From NCBI GenBank assembly GCA_016716065.1, contig JADJXA010000007.1, positions 62,001-126,000 on the forward strand: 64,000 nt of DNA, given 5' to 3'. Below are positions 28,795 to 37,477 of the stretch, piece after piece. The notes below the pieces were generated by a model. It was given only the letters and a program-made list of their open reading frames with translations, was not told the DNA's origin and made no database searches. Numbering within the stretch: the first letter of the stretch is position 1; each line of letters starts with the position of its first letter. The stretch comes from Candidatus Leptovillus gracilis (GTDB lineage: Bacteria > Chloroflexota > Anaerolineae > Promineifilales > Promineifilaceae). A program made the position numbers and the translations under genes.

Positions 28795-29895
28795 GTGAGC
28801 AATCAAACAGTGAGTTATTACGCCCAAACGGTACCGGGCGCAGAAGAAATAGCCTGGTTGGAGATTCGGTGGCGTTTGCCGGGGGCGAAATTTGGCGAGT
28901 ATCTATTTGCCAAAGAGCAAAATGGCATTGTCATCTTTGACTATGCCGGTGACATGGCCGACGTGCAGCAGTTGGAGGCGGTGGAAGATGTGTTTCTGCT
29001 GGGGTTGGCTGTGCCCAAGCTGTCTCGCGGCAAGCGTGATCTGACGCAGATTCGGGAGATGGTGACCAAAGCCGAGAGTCTGGGACGAGCCGGGAATCAA
29101 TTGATGCGCTTCCGCCAGTTCAGCCGCCCACCGGCTTACCGGGTGGTCAGCCGCAAATTCGGCCAGCACGAATATCCGCTGAAGGAGCTGCAAAAGGCGG
29201 TTTTGCAGGGGATGCAAACGCGCTACCCGCGCTGGACGCCAGTGACAGAGGGCGCGCAGGTGGAGTTGGGCGTAGATTTGTTGGGGTCGCATTTGCTGTG
29301 TGGCTTTAACATCACGGATAAGCCGGCGCGAAAGGCGCGAATTTTGCAGCAGAAGGGGGGGGAAGTGATACGGCCGTCTCTGGCCGCCGCCCTGGTTATC
29401 CTGACTGAACCGGAAGCCGAAGACGTGTTCCTGGACCCTTTGTGTGGCAACGGCCGTCTCCTCTATACCCGGCGTCTGTTGGGGCGGTACGGCCGTTTGC
29501 TGGGCGCAGACCCGTCCGCCGAACAACTGGCCCTCGCCGCCGAGAATCTGGTCACCCGCCGCAAAGGGCAACTACCGGAGAACATCGCGTTGCAGCCCTG
29601 GGCGGAAGATGGGCTGGCTCTGGAAACGGGCAGTGTGGGCAAAGCAGCCACCATTTTGCCTGACGCCGCCCAGGTGGGGAATGAACGGGAGATGAAACGG
29701 CTGTATACGGCCGTATTCCAGGAAATTGGCCGCGTGCTAAAGCCCGACGGCCGTGCCATCATCCTCAGCCGCGAATATGACCTGGTTAAAAGCAGCCTGC
29801 GCGAACGCCCCGGCCTGGAAATCCAGACCGGCTATTCCGTCAAAGTTGGCGCCCAGTGGGGGCGCATCTACATCATCAAACGCCTGGCGGGGTGA
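28795..29895 (+). CDS. THUMP/Rossmann-type RNA methyltransferase-like protein
   Basis: This 366-residue protein has an N-terminal THUMP-like region (YYAQTVPGAEEIAWLEIRWRLPGAKF) and a C-terminal Rossmann methyltransferase domain. The latter has motif I as FLDPLCGNGRLLYTRRLLG and the acidic end of strand beta-2 as LGADPSAEQLALA. It resembles Trm14/RlmL-type guanine-N2 methyltransferases acting on tRNA or rRNA. The catalytic (N/D)PP(Y/F) motif is not evident: the corresponding place reads ILPDAAQVG, so activity may be altered. The GTG at 28795 has a moderate AAGGTAAC leader immediately after the heptamer array. It probably shares the cdaA-cdaR-der transcript. Confidence 0.75.
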   Translation: MSNQTVSYYAQTVPGAEEIAWLEIRWRLPGAKFGEYLFAKEQNGIVIFDYAGDMADVQQLEAVEDVFLLGLAVPKLSRGKRDLTQIREMVTKAESLGRAGNQLMRFRQFSRPPAYRVVSRKFGQHEYPLKELQKAVLQGMQTRYPRWTPVTEGAQVELGVDLLGSHLLCGFNITDKPARKARILQQKGGEVIRPSLAAALVILTEPEAEDVFLDPLCGNGRLLYTRRLLGRYGRLLGADPSAEQLALAAENLVTRRKGQLPENIALQPWAEDGLALETGSVGKAATILPDAAQVGNEREMKRLYTAVFQEIGRVLKPDGRAIILSREYDLVKSSLRERPGLEIQTGYSVKVGAQWGRIYIIKRLAG

Positions 29896-29943
29896 CATGG
29901 TGACGGCAAGAGACTCCCTTGTCACCCCTTCACCTTGTCATCT

Positions 29944-30669
29944 TCACAGCGGTGGTTCAATCGCCAACTCCTGGTCGTAATTAGAAAAATCAAGCTGCCA
30001 CACGCTCGAACCCGCTTCGCTGCCCGGTTCCGGTTCGGTGACGACGATGCGGATGATCTCGTAACTGTCCGGGGCGATCCACAGCGTCACGTTCACCGCC
30101 TGCGGCCCAATCAGGCCGCCGCTGATGGCCGCCAGCCGTTCGCCATCCACCTGCCCGGTAATAACGTATAACTCCTGGTCTGGTCCCCCTTCCAGTTTTT
30201 CCCGTCCGGTGAAGGCGGCGTTGGTTAACACGGCCGTCAAAATCGTCGGCAGCCCCTCAGAATCAAACAATGCGCCAGGGTTAAAGCCCCAATTCGGCGG
30301 CAGTTGTTCCCATTTTCCGCTGAGCAGGTTGGTTTGCCACTGGTCGGGGCCAATGCTGATGACGTTGATGTCGGTGATCAGCCCAAAGGCGGCGGCGCGC
30401 ACGGCCGCCTGTGCTTTGTCTGGCGCGGCGAAATCGCCAACGGCCGTGCGGAACGCAATGCTCCCGGTGGGGTCCAGATACGCCGGCGCACCGCTCAGCG
30501 CCACGTTAAAGTGAAAGCCTGCTGTGCCCGTCAGCCGCGCCACCGCCTGCTGGATGATGTCTTGCGGCGTGGGCGTCGGTGTTGGCGAAGGCGGCGGTTC
30601 CTGACAGGCAGACGCCACAAGCCCAACGAAAATCAACAACCACGCTATTCGGCTAACTGTATGTTTCAT
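29944..30669 (-). CDS. Lipoprotein of the LppX/LprG-like family
   Basis: This 241-residue protein has a lipoprotein signal (MKHTVSRIAWLLIFVG then lipobox LVASAC), a Pro/Thr linker (PPPSPTPTPTPQ) and one globular domain. The QQAVARLTGTAGFHFNVALSG opening and the alternating strands resemble LppX/LprAFG proteins, which bind lipids in mycobacteria and also occur in Chloroflexota. It should be anchored outside the cytoplasmic membrane. The ATG at 30669 is preferred because of AGGAAACA upstream; 25 codons of open frame before it lack signal-peptide character. It is followed 3' by a short GGTGAC/GTCACC repeat shared with the convergent methyltransferase gene. Confidence 0.75.
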   Translation of the reverse strand: MKHTVSRIAWLLIFVGLVASACQEPPPSPTPTPTPQDIIQQAVARLTGTAGFHFNVALSGAPAYLDPTGSIAFRTAVGDFAAPDKAQAAVRAAAFGLITDINVISIGPDQWQTNLLSGKWEQLPPNWGFNPGALFDSEGLPTILTAVLTNAAFTGREKLEGGPDQELYVITGQVDGERLAAISGGLIGPQAVNVTLWIAPDSYEIIRIVVTEPEPGSEAGSSVWQLDFSNYDQELAIEPPL

Positions 30670-31112
30670 GTTCTGTTTCCTCCACATGAATACCTTACTG
30701 GAGTCTGGCGATTTTTGTTTCCACCTCTGGTAGAGACGCTGCATTGCAACGCCTCTACGCTCGACTGAAATTCAGATTTCGCCAGTGTTCAGTACCTTAC
30801 GAACCAACTTCTTGCGCAGTACGGAAGATTGGACAAACTGTAATGGTCACGATCTGGTTAGAAACACTGTCATTCTGACGAGTCTTCGAGGAAGAATCCC
30901 CTTGCTGCCGACAAATAGGGATTCTTCCCCATTCGACTTCGCTCAGGGCCGAAGACTCCGCTCAGACATGTCCTGAGTCTGTCGAAGGAATGACTTTGCC
31001 CAAACCGTGACCTTTACGGAAGATTGGACAAATCTTCTGAGATTTGTCCAATCTAGCCAATTGTATCATCGGATGTGCGCCACGCTGCACCCTGCGCTAA
31101 AATGGCCGGACC
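30670..31112. repeat. Mosaic of palindromic repeats upstream of mtaB
   Basis: No gene is seen here. The spacer holds a half-copy of the AGATTGGACAAA palindrome (30821-30840) and an 11-bp inverted repeat GGAAGAATCCC/GGGATTCTTCC (30890-30928). It also has a REP-like block of TTCGACTTCGCTCAGGGC and TCCTGAGTCTGTCGAAGGAA (30932-30994) and a complete 34-bp perfect palindrome (31021-31054). The last 40 bases contain TAAAAT nine bases before the mtaB ATG, a possible -10 for a leaderless transcript. Confidence 0.75.
31021..31054. repeat. 34-bp perfect palindrome, copy 1
   Basis: Arms AGATTGGACAAATCT and AGATTTGTCCAATCT surround loop TCTG. An identical copy, including five flanking bases ACGGA on the left, lies at 42469-42502. 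Confidence 0.95.
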
Positions 31113-32405
31113 ATGAAAGTATATCTACAAAGCATCGGCTGCCGTCTGAACCAAAGTGAGATCGAGACGATGGCCCGCCAACTCTTGGCCGCCGGGCATG
31201 AGATTGTGGACGACACGGCCGTTGCCGACAAAGTCATCATCAACACCTGCGCCGTCACCGCCGAAGCCGCCCGCGACGGCCGTACCCTCACCCGCCGCAT
31301 CCACCGCCAAAACGACACGGCCGAAATCATCCTCACCGGCTGCTACGCCACCATTGCCCCGGCCGAATTGGGGCGCGTCCAGGGCGCTGGGCGCATCGTC
31401 GCCAACCAGGACAAAGCCCAACTCGTCACCCTGCTAGACCCGCAGGCGCGCCTGGATTTGCCCGTCTTCGACCAGGAGCCGGTGCTGCGCGAATTTTTGG
31501 CCGGGACCACCGGCAATACCCGCGCCTTCATCAAAGTCCAGGATGGCTGCAACAACAAATGCACCTTCTGCGTCACCACCATCGCCCGCGGCGCCGGGCA
31601 AAGCCGCCACCTGGGTGACGTGGTGGCCGAAATTCAGGCGTTGGCCGCTGTTGGTTACCAGGAAGCGGTACTCACCGGCGTCCATCTGGGCAGCTACGGC
31701 CACGACTTCGGCAGCCAGACCGGCCTGGGCGAACTGGTCCGCGCCATTTTGCAGCATACCGACATCCCTCGCCTGCGCCTCTCTTCGCTGGAACCCTGGG
31801 ACATCCCCGCCGACTTTTTCACCCTATGGGACAATCCTCGTCTGCTGCCCCACCTGCACATGCCGCTGCAAGCTGGCAGCGACAAAACCCTGCGCCGCAT
31901 GGCCCGCCGCACCAGTCAGTCCGCCTTCGGCCACCTGGCCGATACCGCCCGCGCCCATATCCCCGACCTTAACCTTAGCACCGATCTCATCGTCGGCTTC
32001 CCCGGCGAGACGGATGCAGACTTTGACGAAAGTCTGGCCTATACCCGCGCCATCGGCTTCTCGCGGCTGCACGTCTTCACCTACAGCCAGCGCCCCGGCA
32101 CGGCCGCCGCTGCAATGTCGGGTCAGGTTCCCGGTCCTATCAAAAAAGAACGCGCCCGCCGCCTGATTGACCTGGGACACGAGATGAGTCTGGCTTTTCA
32201 CCAGCGCTTTCAGGGTGATACCCGCGCTGTGTTGTGGGAAACGGCCGTTGGCGCCGACAACGCCGGGCTGCGCTGGGTGGGCTACACCGACAACTACATG
32301 CGCGTTCACGCCTACGGCCCGGCCGATCTGTTCAACCGCGTCACCCCCACCCGCCTGACCGAAGCGCAAGCCGATGGTCTGACCGGGGTGATTGAATTGG
32401 AATAA
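31113..32405 (+). CDS. mtaB: tRNA threonylcarbamoyladenosine methylthiotransferase MtaB
   Basis: This radical-SAM methylthiotransferase adds a methylthio group to t6A37 of tRNAs. The 430-residue protein has the N-terminal UPF0004 domain with its three cluster cysteines (SIGCRLNQ, INTCAV, LTGCYA). The radical-SAM motif CNNKCTFC follows in QDGCNNKCTFCVTTIARG, then LSTDLIVGFPGETDADF and a C-terminal TRAM domain. GCRLNQ rather than GCQMN favours MtaB over MiaB. No Shine-Dalgarno precedes the ATG, but a TAAAAT element lies nine bases upstream. Confidence 0.93.
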   Translation: MKVYLQSIGCRLNQSEIETMARQLLAAGHEIVDDTAVADKVIINTCAVTAEAARDGRTLTRRIHRQNDTAEIILTGCYATIAPAELGRVQGAGRIVANQDKAQLVTLLDPQARLDLPVFDQEPVLREFLAGTTGNTRAFIKVQDGCNNKCTFCVTTIARGAGQSRHLGDVVAEIQALAAVGYQEAVLTGVHLGSYGHDFGSQTGLGELVRAILQHTDIPRLRLSSLEPWDIPADFFTLWDNPRLLPHLHMPLQAGSDKTLRRMARRTSQSAFGHLADTARAHIPDLNLSTDLIVGFPGETDADFDESLAYTRAIGFSRLHVFTYSQRPGTAAAAMSGQVPGPIKKERARRLIDLGHEMSLAFHQRFQGDTRAVLWETAVGADNAGLRWVGYTDNYMRVHAYGPADLFNRVTPTRLTEAQADGLTGVIELE

Positions 32406-32529
32406 TTTGGGTTAACGGCCGTTTCCCATCCCCCACATTTATGCTAAAATAGCGAACTGACGTTCTATTAAAATCAGCTAAATAGCCCTGTGCATCCGCG
32501 TTAATCCGCGTCCTATTTTCGAGGTTTCC

Positions 32530-34605
32530 ATGCCCAAATTTGAACTTGTTTCCGATTTTCAACCTACCGGCGACCAACCGGCCGCCATCGAAAAACTGGT
32601 CGAAAGCGTCAAGGCCGGCCACAAATACCAGACTTTGCTCGGCGCTACCGGAACCGGCAAAACCTTCACCATCGCCAATGTCATTCAGCAAACCCAGAAG
32701 GCCACCCTGGTCCTGGCCCACAACAAAACCCTGGCCGCCCAGCTTTACAGCGAATTCCGCGAATTCTTCCCCACAAACGCCGTCAGCTACTTCGTCAGCT
32801 ATTACGATTATTACCAACCCGAAGCCTACGTCCCTCGCCACGACCTCTACATCGAAAAGGAGACGCAAATCAACGACGAAATAGACCGGCTGCGCCTGTT
32901 AGCCACCGCCAACCTCCTCAGCCGCGAAGACGTGATCATCGTCGCCTCGGTCTCCTGCATTTATGGCATTGGCAACCCGCAGGCGTGGGGCAAAGTGACC
33001 GTCGAGATCGAACGAGGCAAGCAGTACCGGCGCGACACCATCTTGCGCCGCCTGGTAGACATCCAATACGACCGCAACGACCTGGAACTGCGGCGCGGCA
33101 CATTCCGCGTGCTCGGCGACACGCTGCAAATATTCCCCGCTTACGCCGAAACAGCCTTCACCGTTGAATTTTGGGGCGATGAGGTGGAGCGTCTGACCGA
33201 GTTCGAACAGCTCACAGGCGAAGTGCTGCGCGATCTGACCAATATCCAGATTTTCCCGGCGCGCCAGTTTGTCACCGATGAAGATAAGTTGGCCGATGGC
33301 ATTAACGACATAGAAAAGGAGCTGGGCGAGCGGATTGCCTTCTTCAAAGAGCATAACATGCTGCTGGAAGCGCAGCGCATCGAACAGCGTACCATGTACG
33401 ACCTGGAAATGCTGCGCGAAGTGGGCTACACCTCCGGCATCGAAAACTACAGCCGCCACATGGACCAGCGCGGTGAAGGCGACCCGCCCTGGTCCCTGCT
33501 GGATTATTTCCCGGCCGACTACCTCCTGGTGGTAGACGAGAGCCACATGACGCTGCCACAGGTGCGTGGCATGTATGCGGGCGACCGCAGCCGCAAACAA
33601 ACATTGGTAGATTATGGTTTCCGTCTGCCCAGCGCGCTGGACAACCGCCCGCTGAACTTTGCCGAATTTGAACAGCGTGTGAATCAGGCCATCTTCACCA
33701 GCGCCACGCCATCGGCCTTTGAAATTGAACATTCTGGCAGCGTGGTGCATCAGGTTATTCGGCCGACGGGCGTTTTAGACCCGGAAGTGGAGGTGCGGCC
33801 GGTGAAAGGGCAGGTAGACGATTTGTTGGGCGAGATCAAAAAGCGCACGGCCGTTGGTCAGCGTGTCCTGGTTACAACCCTCACCAAACGCATGGCCGAA
33901 GACCTCAGCGATTACCTCTTGGAAATGGGCGTCAAGGTCCATTATCTGCACTCTGAAGTCCACACCATCGAACGCACCGAAATTTTGCGCGACTTGCGCA
34001 TGGGTGTCTATGACGTGGTGGTGGGCATCAACCTGCTGCGCGAGGGGTTGGATTTGCCGGAAGTGTCACTGGTCGCCATTCTGGACGCCGACAAAGAAGG
34101 CTTCTTGCGCTCGGAAACGTCGCTGACACAAACCATTGGCCGGGCAGCGCGCCACGTGGACGGCCGTGTGATCATGTACGCCGACCGTGTGACTGACTCG
34201 ATGCAGAAAGCGCTCAACACCACCAACGAGCGGCGGGCGGTGCAGCGCGCCTACAACGAAGCGCACGGCATCGAGCCGCGCAGCATCATGAAAGCGGTGC
34301 GCGACCTGACTGACGACATCGCTCAGGAGCGGGAGATGGCCCTGGCCGAGGGCAAGGGCAAGTACACGACGGTGCGTGAGCTGCCCAAAGCGGAACTGGC
34401 GCATATGGTGATTGACTTGGAGAAGCAGATGAAGCAGGCGGCGCAGAACCTGGAGTTTGAGAAAGCGGCCGTGCTGCGCGACCAGGTTATGGAACTGCGG
34501 CAGATCATGGCCCTGAAGGAGGCGGGTGGCGATGACGACATACCCGCCTGGGAGCGAATGCGCCTGCTGGACGAGGCGGGCATTGCCTACGAACCGGGAG
34601 ATTAG
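32530..34605 (+). CDS. uvrB: UvrABC system protein B
   Basis: UvrB is the damage-verifying helicase-like subunit of nucleotide excision repair. The 691-residue protein has Walker A GATGTGKT (38-45), the damage-probing beta-hairpin region YYDYYQPEAYVP, Walker B VVDESH, helicase motif VI QTIGRAARH, and a C-terminal UVR motif (MVIDLEKQMKQAAQNLEFEKAA). All elements are intact and the length is normal. GAGG six bases before the ATG serves as ribosome-binding site. uvrA and uvrC are not in the window. The upstream spacer contains a duplicated ATCCGCGTTA element at 32489-32512. Confidence 0.97.
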   Translation: MPKFELVSDFQPTGDQPAAIEKLVESVKAGHKYQTLLGATGTGKTFTIANVIQQTQKATLVLAHNKTLAAQLYSEFREFFPTNAVSYFVSYYDYYQPEAYVPRHDLYIEKETQINDEIDRLRLLATANLLSREDVIIVASVSCIYGIGNPQAWGKVTVEIERGKQYRRDTILRRLVDIQYDRNDLELRRGTFRVLGDTLQIFPAYAETAFTVEFWGDEVERLTEFEQLTGEVLRDLTNIQIFPARQFVTDEDKLADGINDIEKELGERIAFFKEHNMLLEAQRIEQRTMYDLEMLREVGYTSGIENYSRHMDQRGEGDPPWSLLDYFPADYLLVVDESHMTLPQVRGMYAGDRSRKQTLVDYGFRLPSALDNRPLNFAEFEQRVNQAIFTSATPSAFEIEHSGSVVHQVIRPTGVLDPEVEVRPVKGQVDDLLGEIKKRTAVGQRVLVTTLTKRMAEDLSDYLLEMGVKVHYLHSEVHTIERTEILRDLRMGVYDVVVGINLLREGLDLPEVSLVAILDADKEGFLRSETSLTQTIGRAARHVDGRVIMYADRVTDSMQKALNTTNERRAVQRAYNEAHGIEPRSIMKAVRDLTDDIAQEREMALAEGKGKYTTVRELPKAELAHMVIDLEKQMKQAAQNLEFEKAAVLRDQVMELRQIMALKEAGGDDDIPAWERMRLLDEAGIAYEPGD

Positions 34606-34659
34606 CAGATGTTCGTGGATAATGAGAATGTCGCATCGCTGCGCGTATGGGAGCTTTTT

Positions 34660-35442
34660 CTATTGGCTTAGTTGGCTTGCCAATTGATTGAGTGCGTTGA
34701 TTATTTCAGTAATGGTAGGTATTAGTAAAGCGAATTGCGGGTGGGGCACCTCTTTTTGCGTTTGTCCGGCGGCCAATGCTTCGCGGCAGCCATCGGCCCA
34801 ACCCTGGTTTGTGGCGGCAAATTTGTCTATTTCTGCGCCAAAGCTGGCGTACATGCCCTGCAGCTGCGGATCGGTCGGCGCGAAACCGGGCGGACGGCCG
34901 TTGATAACCCCATCATAAGCATTTACCAGCGAGCCGCAGTTGGCCTTGAAATCAGCCTGGCAACTGCCAGACGCCGAAACGCTTGTACACCGGGGCTGGA
35001 GTTCATACGTAAATGAATCAATATGTCTCAAGACTGCGGCGATGCTGTTCGCCAGCCGTTCACGGTCGGAGGTGGTATTGTTAACGGCCGTTGGCGCCGC
35101 CGGGTTTGTGGGGAGAGTGGCCGAAGACACGGCCGTTGCCGTGGGTTCAGCGGTGGGCACGGCCGTTTCTGTGGGGACGGCCGTGTACGTTGGCAGCGGC
35201 GTTTGCGTAGGATAGGGCGTTAGTGTGGGATAAGGGGTAAACGTCGCCTGGGGCGTATAAGTTGGATAAGGCGTAAACGTGCTTTGCGCCGTCGGCGTGG
35301 GCAAGGCCGCTTGTGTAGACTGCACGGCCGCGGCCACCTGGCTTTCCACCGTCAGCGCCAGATCGGCTGCGCCAGGGCCGCAAGCAGCTAAAACAAGCAC
35401 CAGCACAACCCACCATATTGTGTCAAAACTTCTGCTTTTCAT
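34660..35442 (-). CDS. Lipoprotein with Thr/Pro-rich stalk
   Basis: This 260-residue protein has a lipoprotein signal (DTIWWVVLVLVLAACG), then a Thr/Pro/Tyr stalk (residues about 45-115) built from irregular TPYPTYTP-like repeats, and a helical C-terminal domain with four Cys (CTSV, SCQADF, NCGS, GCREA) that could form two disulfides. The stalk is typical of Chloroflexota surface lipoproteins. The function of the terminal domain is unknown. The ATG at 35442 follows AGGGAGGAAA. It converges with uvrB and diverges from the dynamin-like gene. Confidence 0.7.
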   Translation of the reverse strand: MKSRSFDTIWWVVLVLVLAACGPGAADLALTVESQVAAAVQSTQAALPTPTAQSTFTPYPTYTPQATFTPYPTLTPYPTQTPLPTYTAVPTETAVPTAEPTATAVSSATLPTNPAAPTAVNNTTSDRERLANSIAAVLRHIDSFTYELQPRCTSVSASGSCQADFKANCGSLVNAYDGVINGRPPGFAPTDPQLQGMYASFGAEIDKFAATNQGWADGCREALAAGQTQKEVPHPQFALLIPTITEIINALNQLASQLSQ

Positions 35443-35586
35443 GTGGATTTCCTCCCTCAAACCAAATCATTTTGTGAAATATTGCACAGACAAGGATCAT
35501 TATCTCTGAAATGCAGCCAGACGCAAAAAGCGGCAATTGCTCAGCCAGTTGCCCCGCCGGTTGCCCATGTTATACTTTGCCCAACT

Positions 35587-37326
35587 ATGGATACTATCTT
35601 GAGCCAGGAACAGGAAGCGCTGCTGAGGCGCACGCGGGACGTATTGGGCGAACTGCGCGATACATTGGGGCAAACGGCCGTCTCCAAAGAAGACCGCGCC
35701 GCCCTCATCGAATCCATTCGCCAATTAGATGATTTGTTCTTGCTGGTGATCGCCGGCGAGTTCAACGCCGGCAAATCGGCCTTTATCAATGCCCTGCTGG
35801 GGCAAAATTTGCTGCCGGAAGGGGTGACGCCGACCACCAGCCAGATTTATTTGCTGAAATATGGCGAGGCGGTGGGCAAACGGCCGTTAACCTCTGGCCT
35901 GTGGGAACAAACAGCCCCGGTAGACATCCTGCGTGAAATTGTCATTGTAGACACGCCGGGAACCAACGCCATCCTGCGTGAACACGAGGCGCTGACGGCC
36001 GAATTTATCCCCCGCAGCGACCTCGTCCTCTTCATCACCTCCGCTGACCGCCCCTTCACCGAAAGCGAGCGCAATTTCCTGGCGCAGATTCGCGCCTGGG
36101 GCAAAAAAGTCATCCTGGTGGTGAACAAAATAGACATCCTCGACGACCCGGCGGAAAAGGCGCAGGTGATCACCTTTGTCACCGACGCGGCCAATAAACT
36201 GGTGGGCGAAGTGCAGGCGGTGTTTGCCGTGTCGGCCAAACAGGCGCAAAAAGCCAAATCGGGCCAGCCCCAATTTTGGGCCCCCAGCGGCTTTGAAGCG
36301 TTGGAAGCGTATATCCGCGAGACGTTGGACGATGACGGCCGTTTCCGCCTCAAACTCCTCAACCCGCTGGGCGTGGCCCACAAACTGGTCAGAAAACAGC
36401 TCACCGACGCCGAAACCGACCTGGCCTCGCTGCAAGAAGACCGCGATCTGCTGACCGATATTGACGGCCAAATGCTCTATTACAACGAGGACATGCAGCG
36501 CAATTTTAAGTCCCGTTTGGGCGAAATTGACAATATTTTGCTCGCTATGGAAAAGCGCGGCAACGAATTTTTTGATGAGATGATGCGTTTTGGCCGCATC
36601 CCAGACCTGATCCGCAGCAAGCGGGTGGAATCGGCATTCGAGGAAGTGGTGGTGGCCGATGTGCCGGGTCAAATAGATGCCCGTGTGACTGAATTGATTG
36701 ATTGGCTGGTAGAGCAGGATTTACGCCAGTGGACGGCCGTCGCCGACCATTTAGCCAAACGCAAAGACGGTCAAAGCGATCGCATTGTCGGCCAGACCGG
36801 TCCCCGTGAAGGCACGCTGGCCTACAACCGCCAGCACCTCATAGATTCCATCGGCAAGACAACCCGGCTGGCGGTGGAAACCTACGATGAAGAGCGTGAA
36901 GCGGCCGACATGGCCGAAGCGGCGCGCACGGCCGTTGTCAATACCGGTCTGGCAGGCGTCGGCGTGGGCATCGGCGTCGCCATTGCCGTCGCCGCCCACG
37001 TTGTCTGGCTGGACGTGACGGGCATTTCGGCGGCGGTGATTGCCGCCGCCTTGGGCTTGTTGATTTTGCCGGCGCGGCGGCGCAAAGGCAAACAAGAACT
37101 GGAAGTCAAGTTGAGTGAACTGCGCCAGAAGCTCGTTGGCAGCCTGACAGAGCAGTTTGAACGCGAAATGCGCCGCAGCACGCAGCGCATCGAAGATACT
37201 GTGGCCCCCTTTGCCCGCTTCGTCCGCGCCGAAACAGACAAAATTACCAGGCAGCACGACCAGTTAGCCAGCCTGGAAGCCCATATCGTTGGCCTGCAAA
37301 GCCAGTTGAAGCAAGAGATGGGGTAA
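35587..37326 (+). CDS. Dynamin-like GTPase
   Basis: This 579-residue bacterial dynamin-family protein has G1 GEFNAGKS (57-64), a switch region TPTTSQIYLLKYG, G3 DTPGTNA and G4 NKIDIL. Long helical segments follow, then a hydrophobic hairpin (NTGLAGVGVGIGVAIAVAAHV, and ISAAVIAAALGLLILPA) that fits the membrane-inserting paddle, and a closing coiled coil. Such proteins remodel or protect membranes by GTP-dependent assembly. The frame is open 48 codons before the chosen ATG, but that upstream part crosses the neighbouring promoter region. TATACT lies 10 bases before the ATG at 35587 with no Shine-Dalgarno, again suggesting a leaderless message. Confidence 0.85.
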   Translation: MDTILSQEQEALLRRTRDVLGELRDTLGQTAVSKEDRAALIESIRQLDDLFLLVIAGEFNAGKSAFINALLGQNLLPEGVTPTTSQIYLLKYGEAVGKRPLTSGLWEQTAPVDILREIVIVDTPGTNAILREHEALTAEFIPRSDLVLFITSADRPFTESERNFLAQIRAWGKKVILVVNKIDILDDPAEKAQVITFVTDAANKLVGEVQAVFAVSAKQAQKAKSGQPQFWAPSGFEALEAYIRETLDDDGRFRLKLLNPLGVAHKLVRKQLTDAETDLASLQEDRDLLTDIDGQMLYYNEDMQRNFKSRLGEIDNILLAMEKRGNEFFDEMMRFGRIPDLIRSKRVESAFEEVVVADVPGQIDARVTELIDWLVEQDLRQWTAVADHLAKRKDGQSDRIVGQTGPREGTLAYNRQHLIDSIGKTTRLAVETYDEEREAADMAEAARTAVVNTGLAGVGVGIGVAIAVAAHVVWLDVTGISAAVIAAALGLLILPARRRKGKQELEVKLSELRQKLVGSLTEQFEREMRRSTQRIEDTVAPFARFVRAETDKITRQHDQLASLEAHIVGLQSQLKQEMG

Positions 37327-37330
37327 GGGA

Positions 37331-37451
37331 TTCAGTGTTCAGTATCCAGTATCCAGTGTTCAGTGTTCAGTGTTCAGTTGTTTAGTGTTCAGTGAGGATC
37401 TGCCGGGATTAGTCCACACTGAACACTGATTACTGAACAGTAAACACTGAT
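37331..37451 (+). repeat. Paired heptamer arrays (TTCAGTG / CACTGAA)
   Basis: About nine TTCAGTG-type units at 37331-37394 are followed after 22 bases by about five complementary CACTGAA-type units at 37417-37451. They can form a long imperfect hairpin between two convergent genes. Confidence 0.85.
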
Positions 37452-37477
37452 CTTGATTCCCGACACAGCCCCTTTCT

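Noticed and set aside
37331..37451. CRISPR array
   Set aside because: The repeat unit is 7 bases with no spacers and no cas genes nearby; it is a heptamer array.
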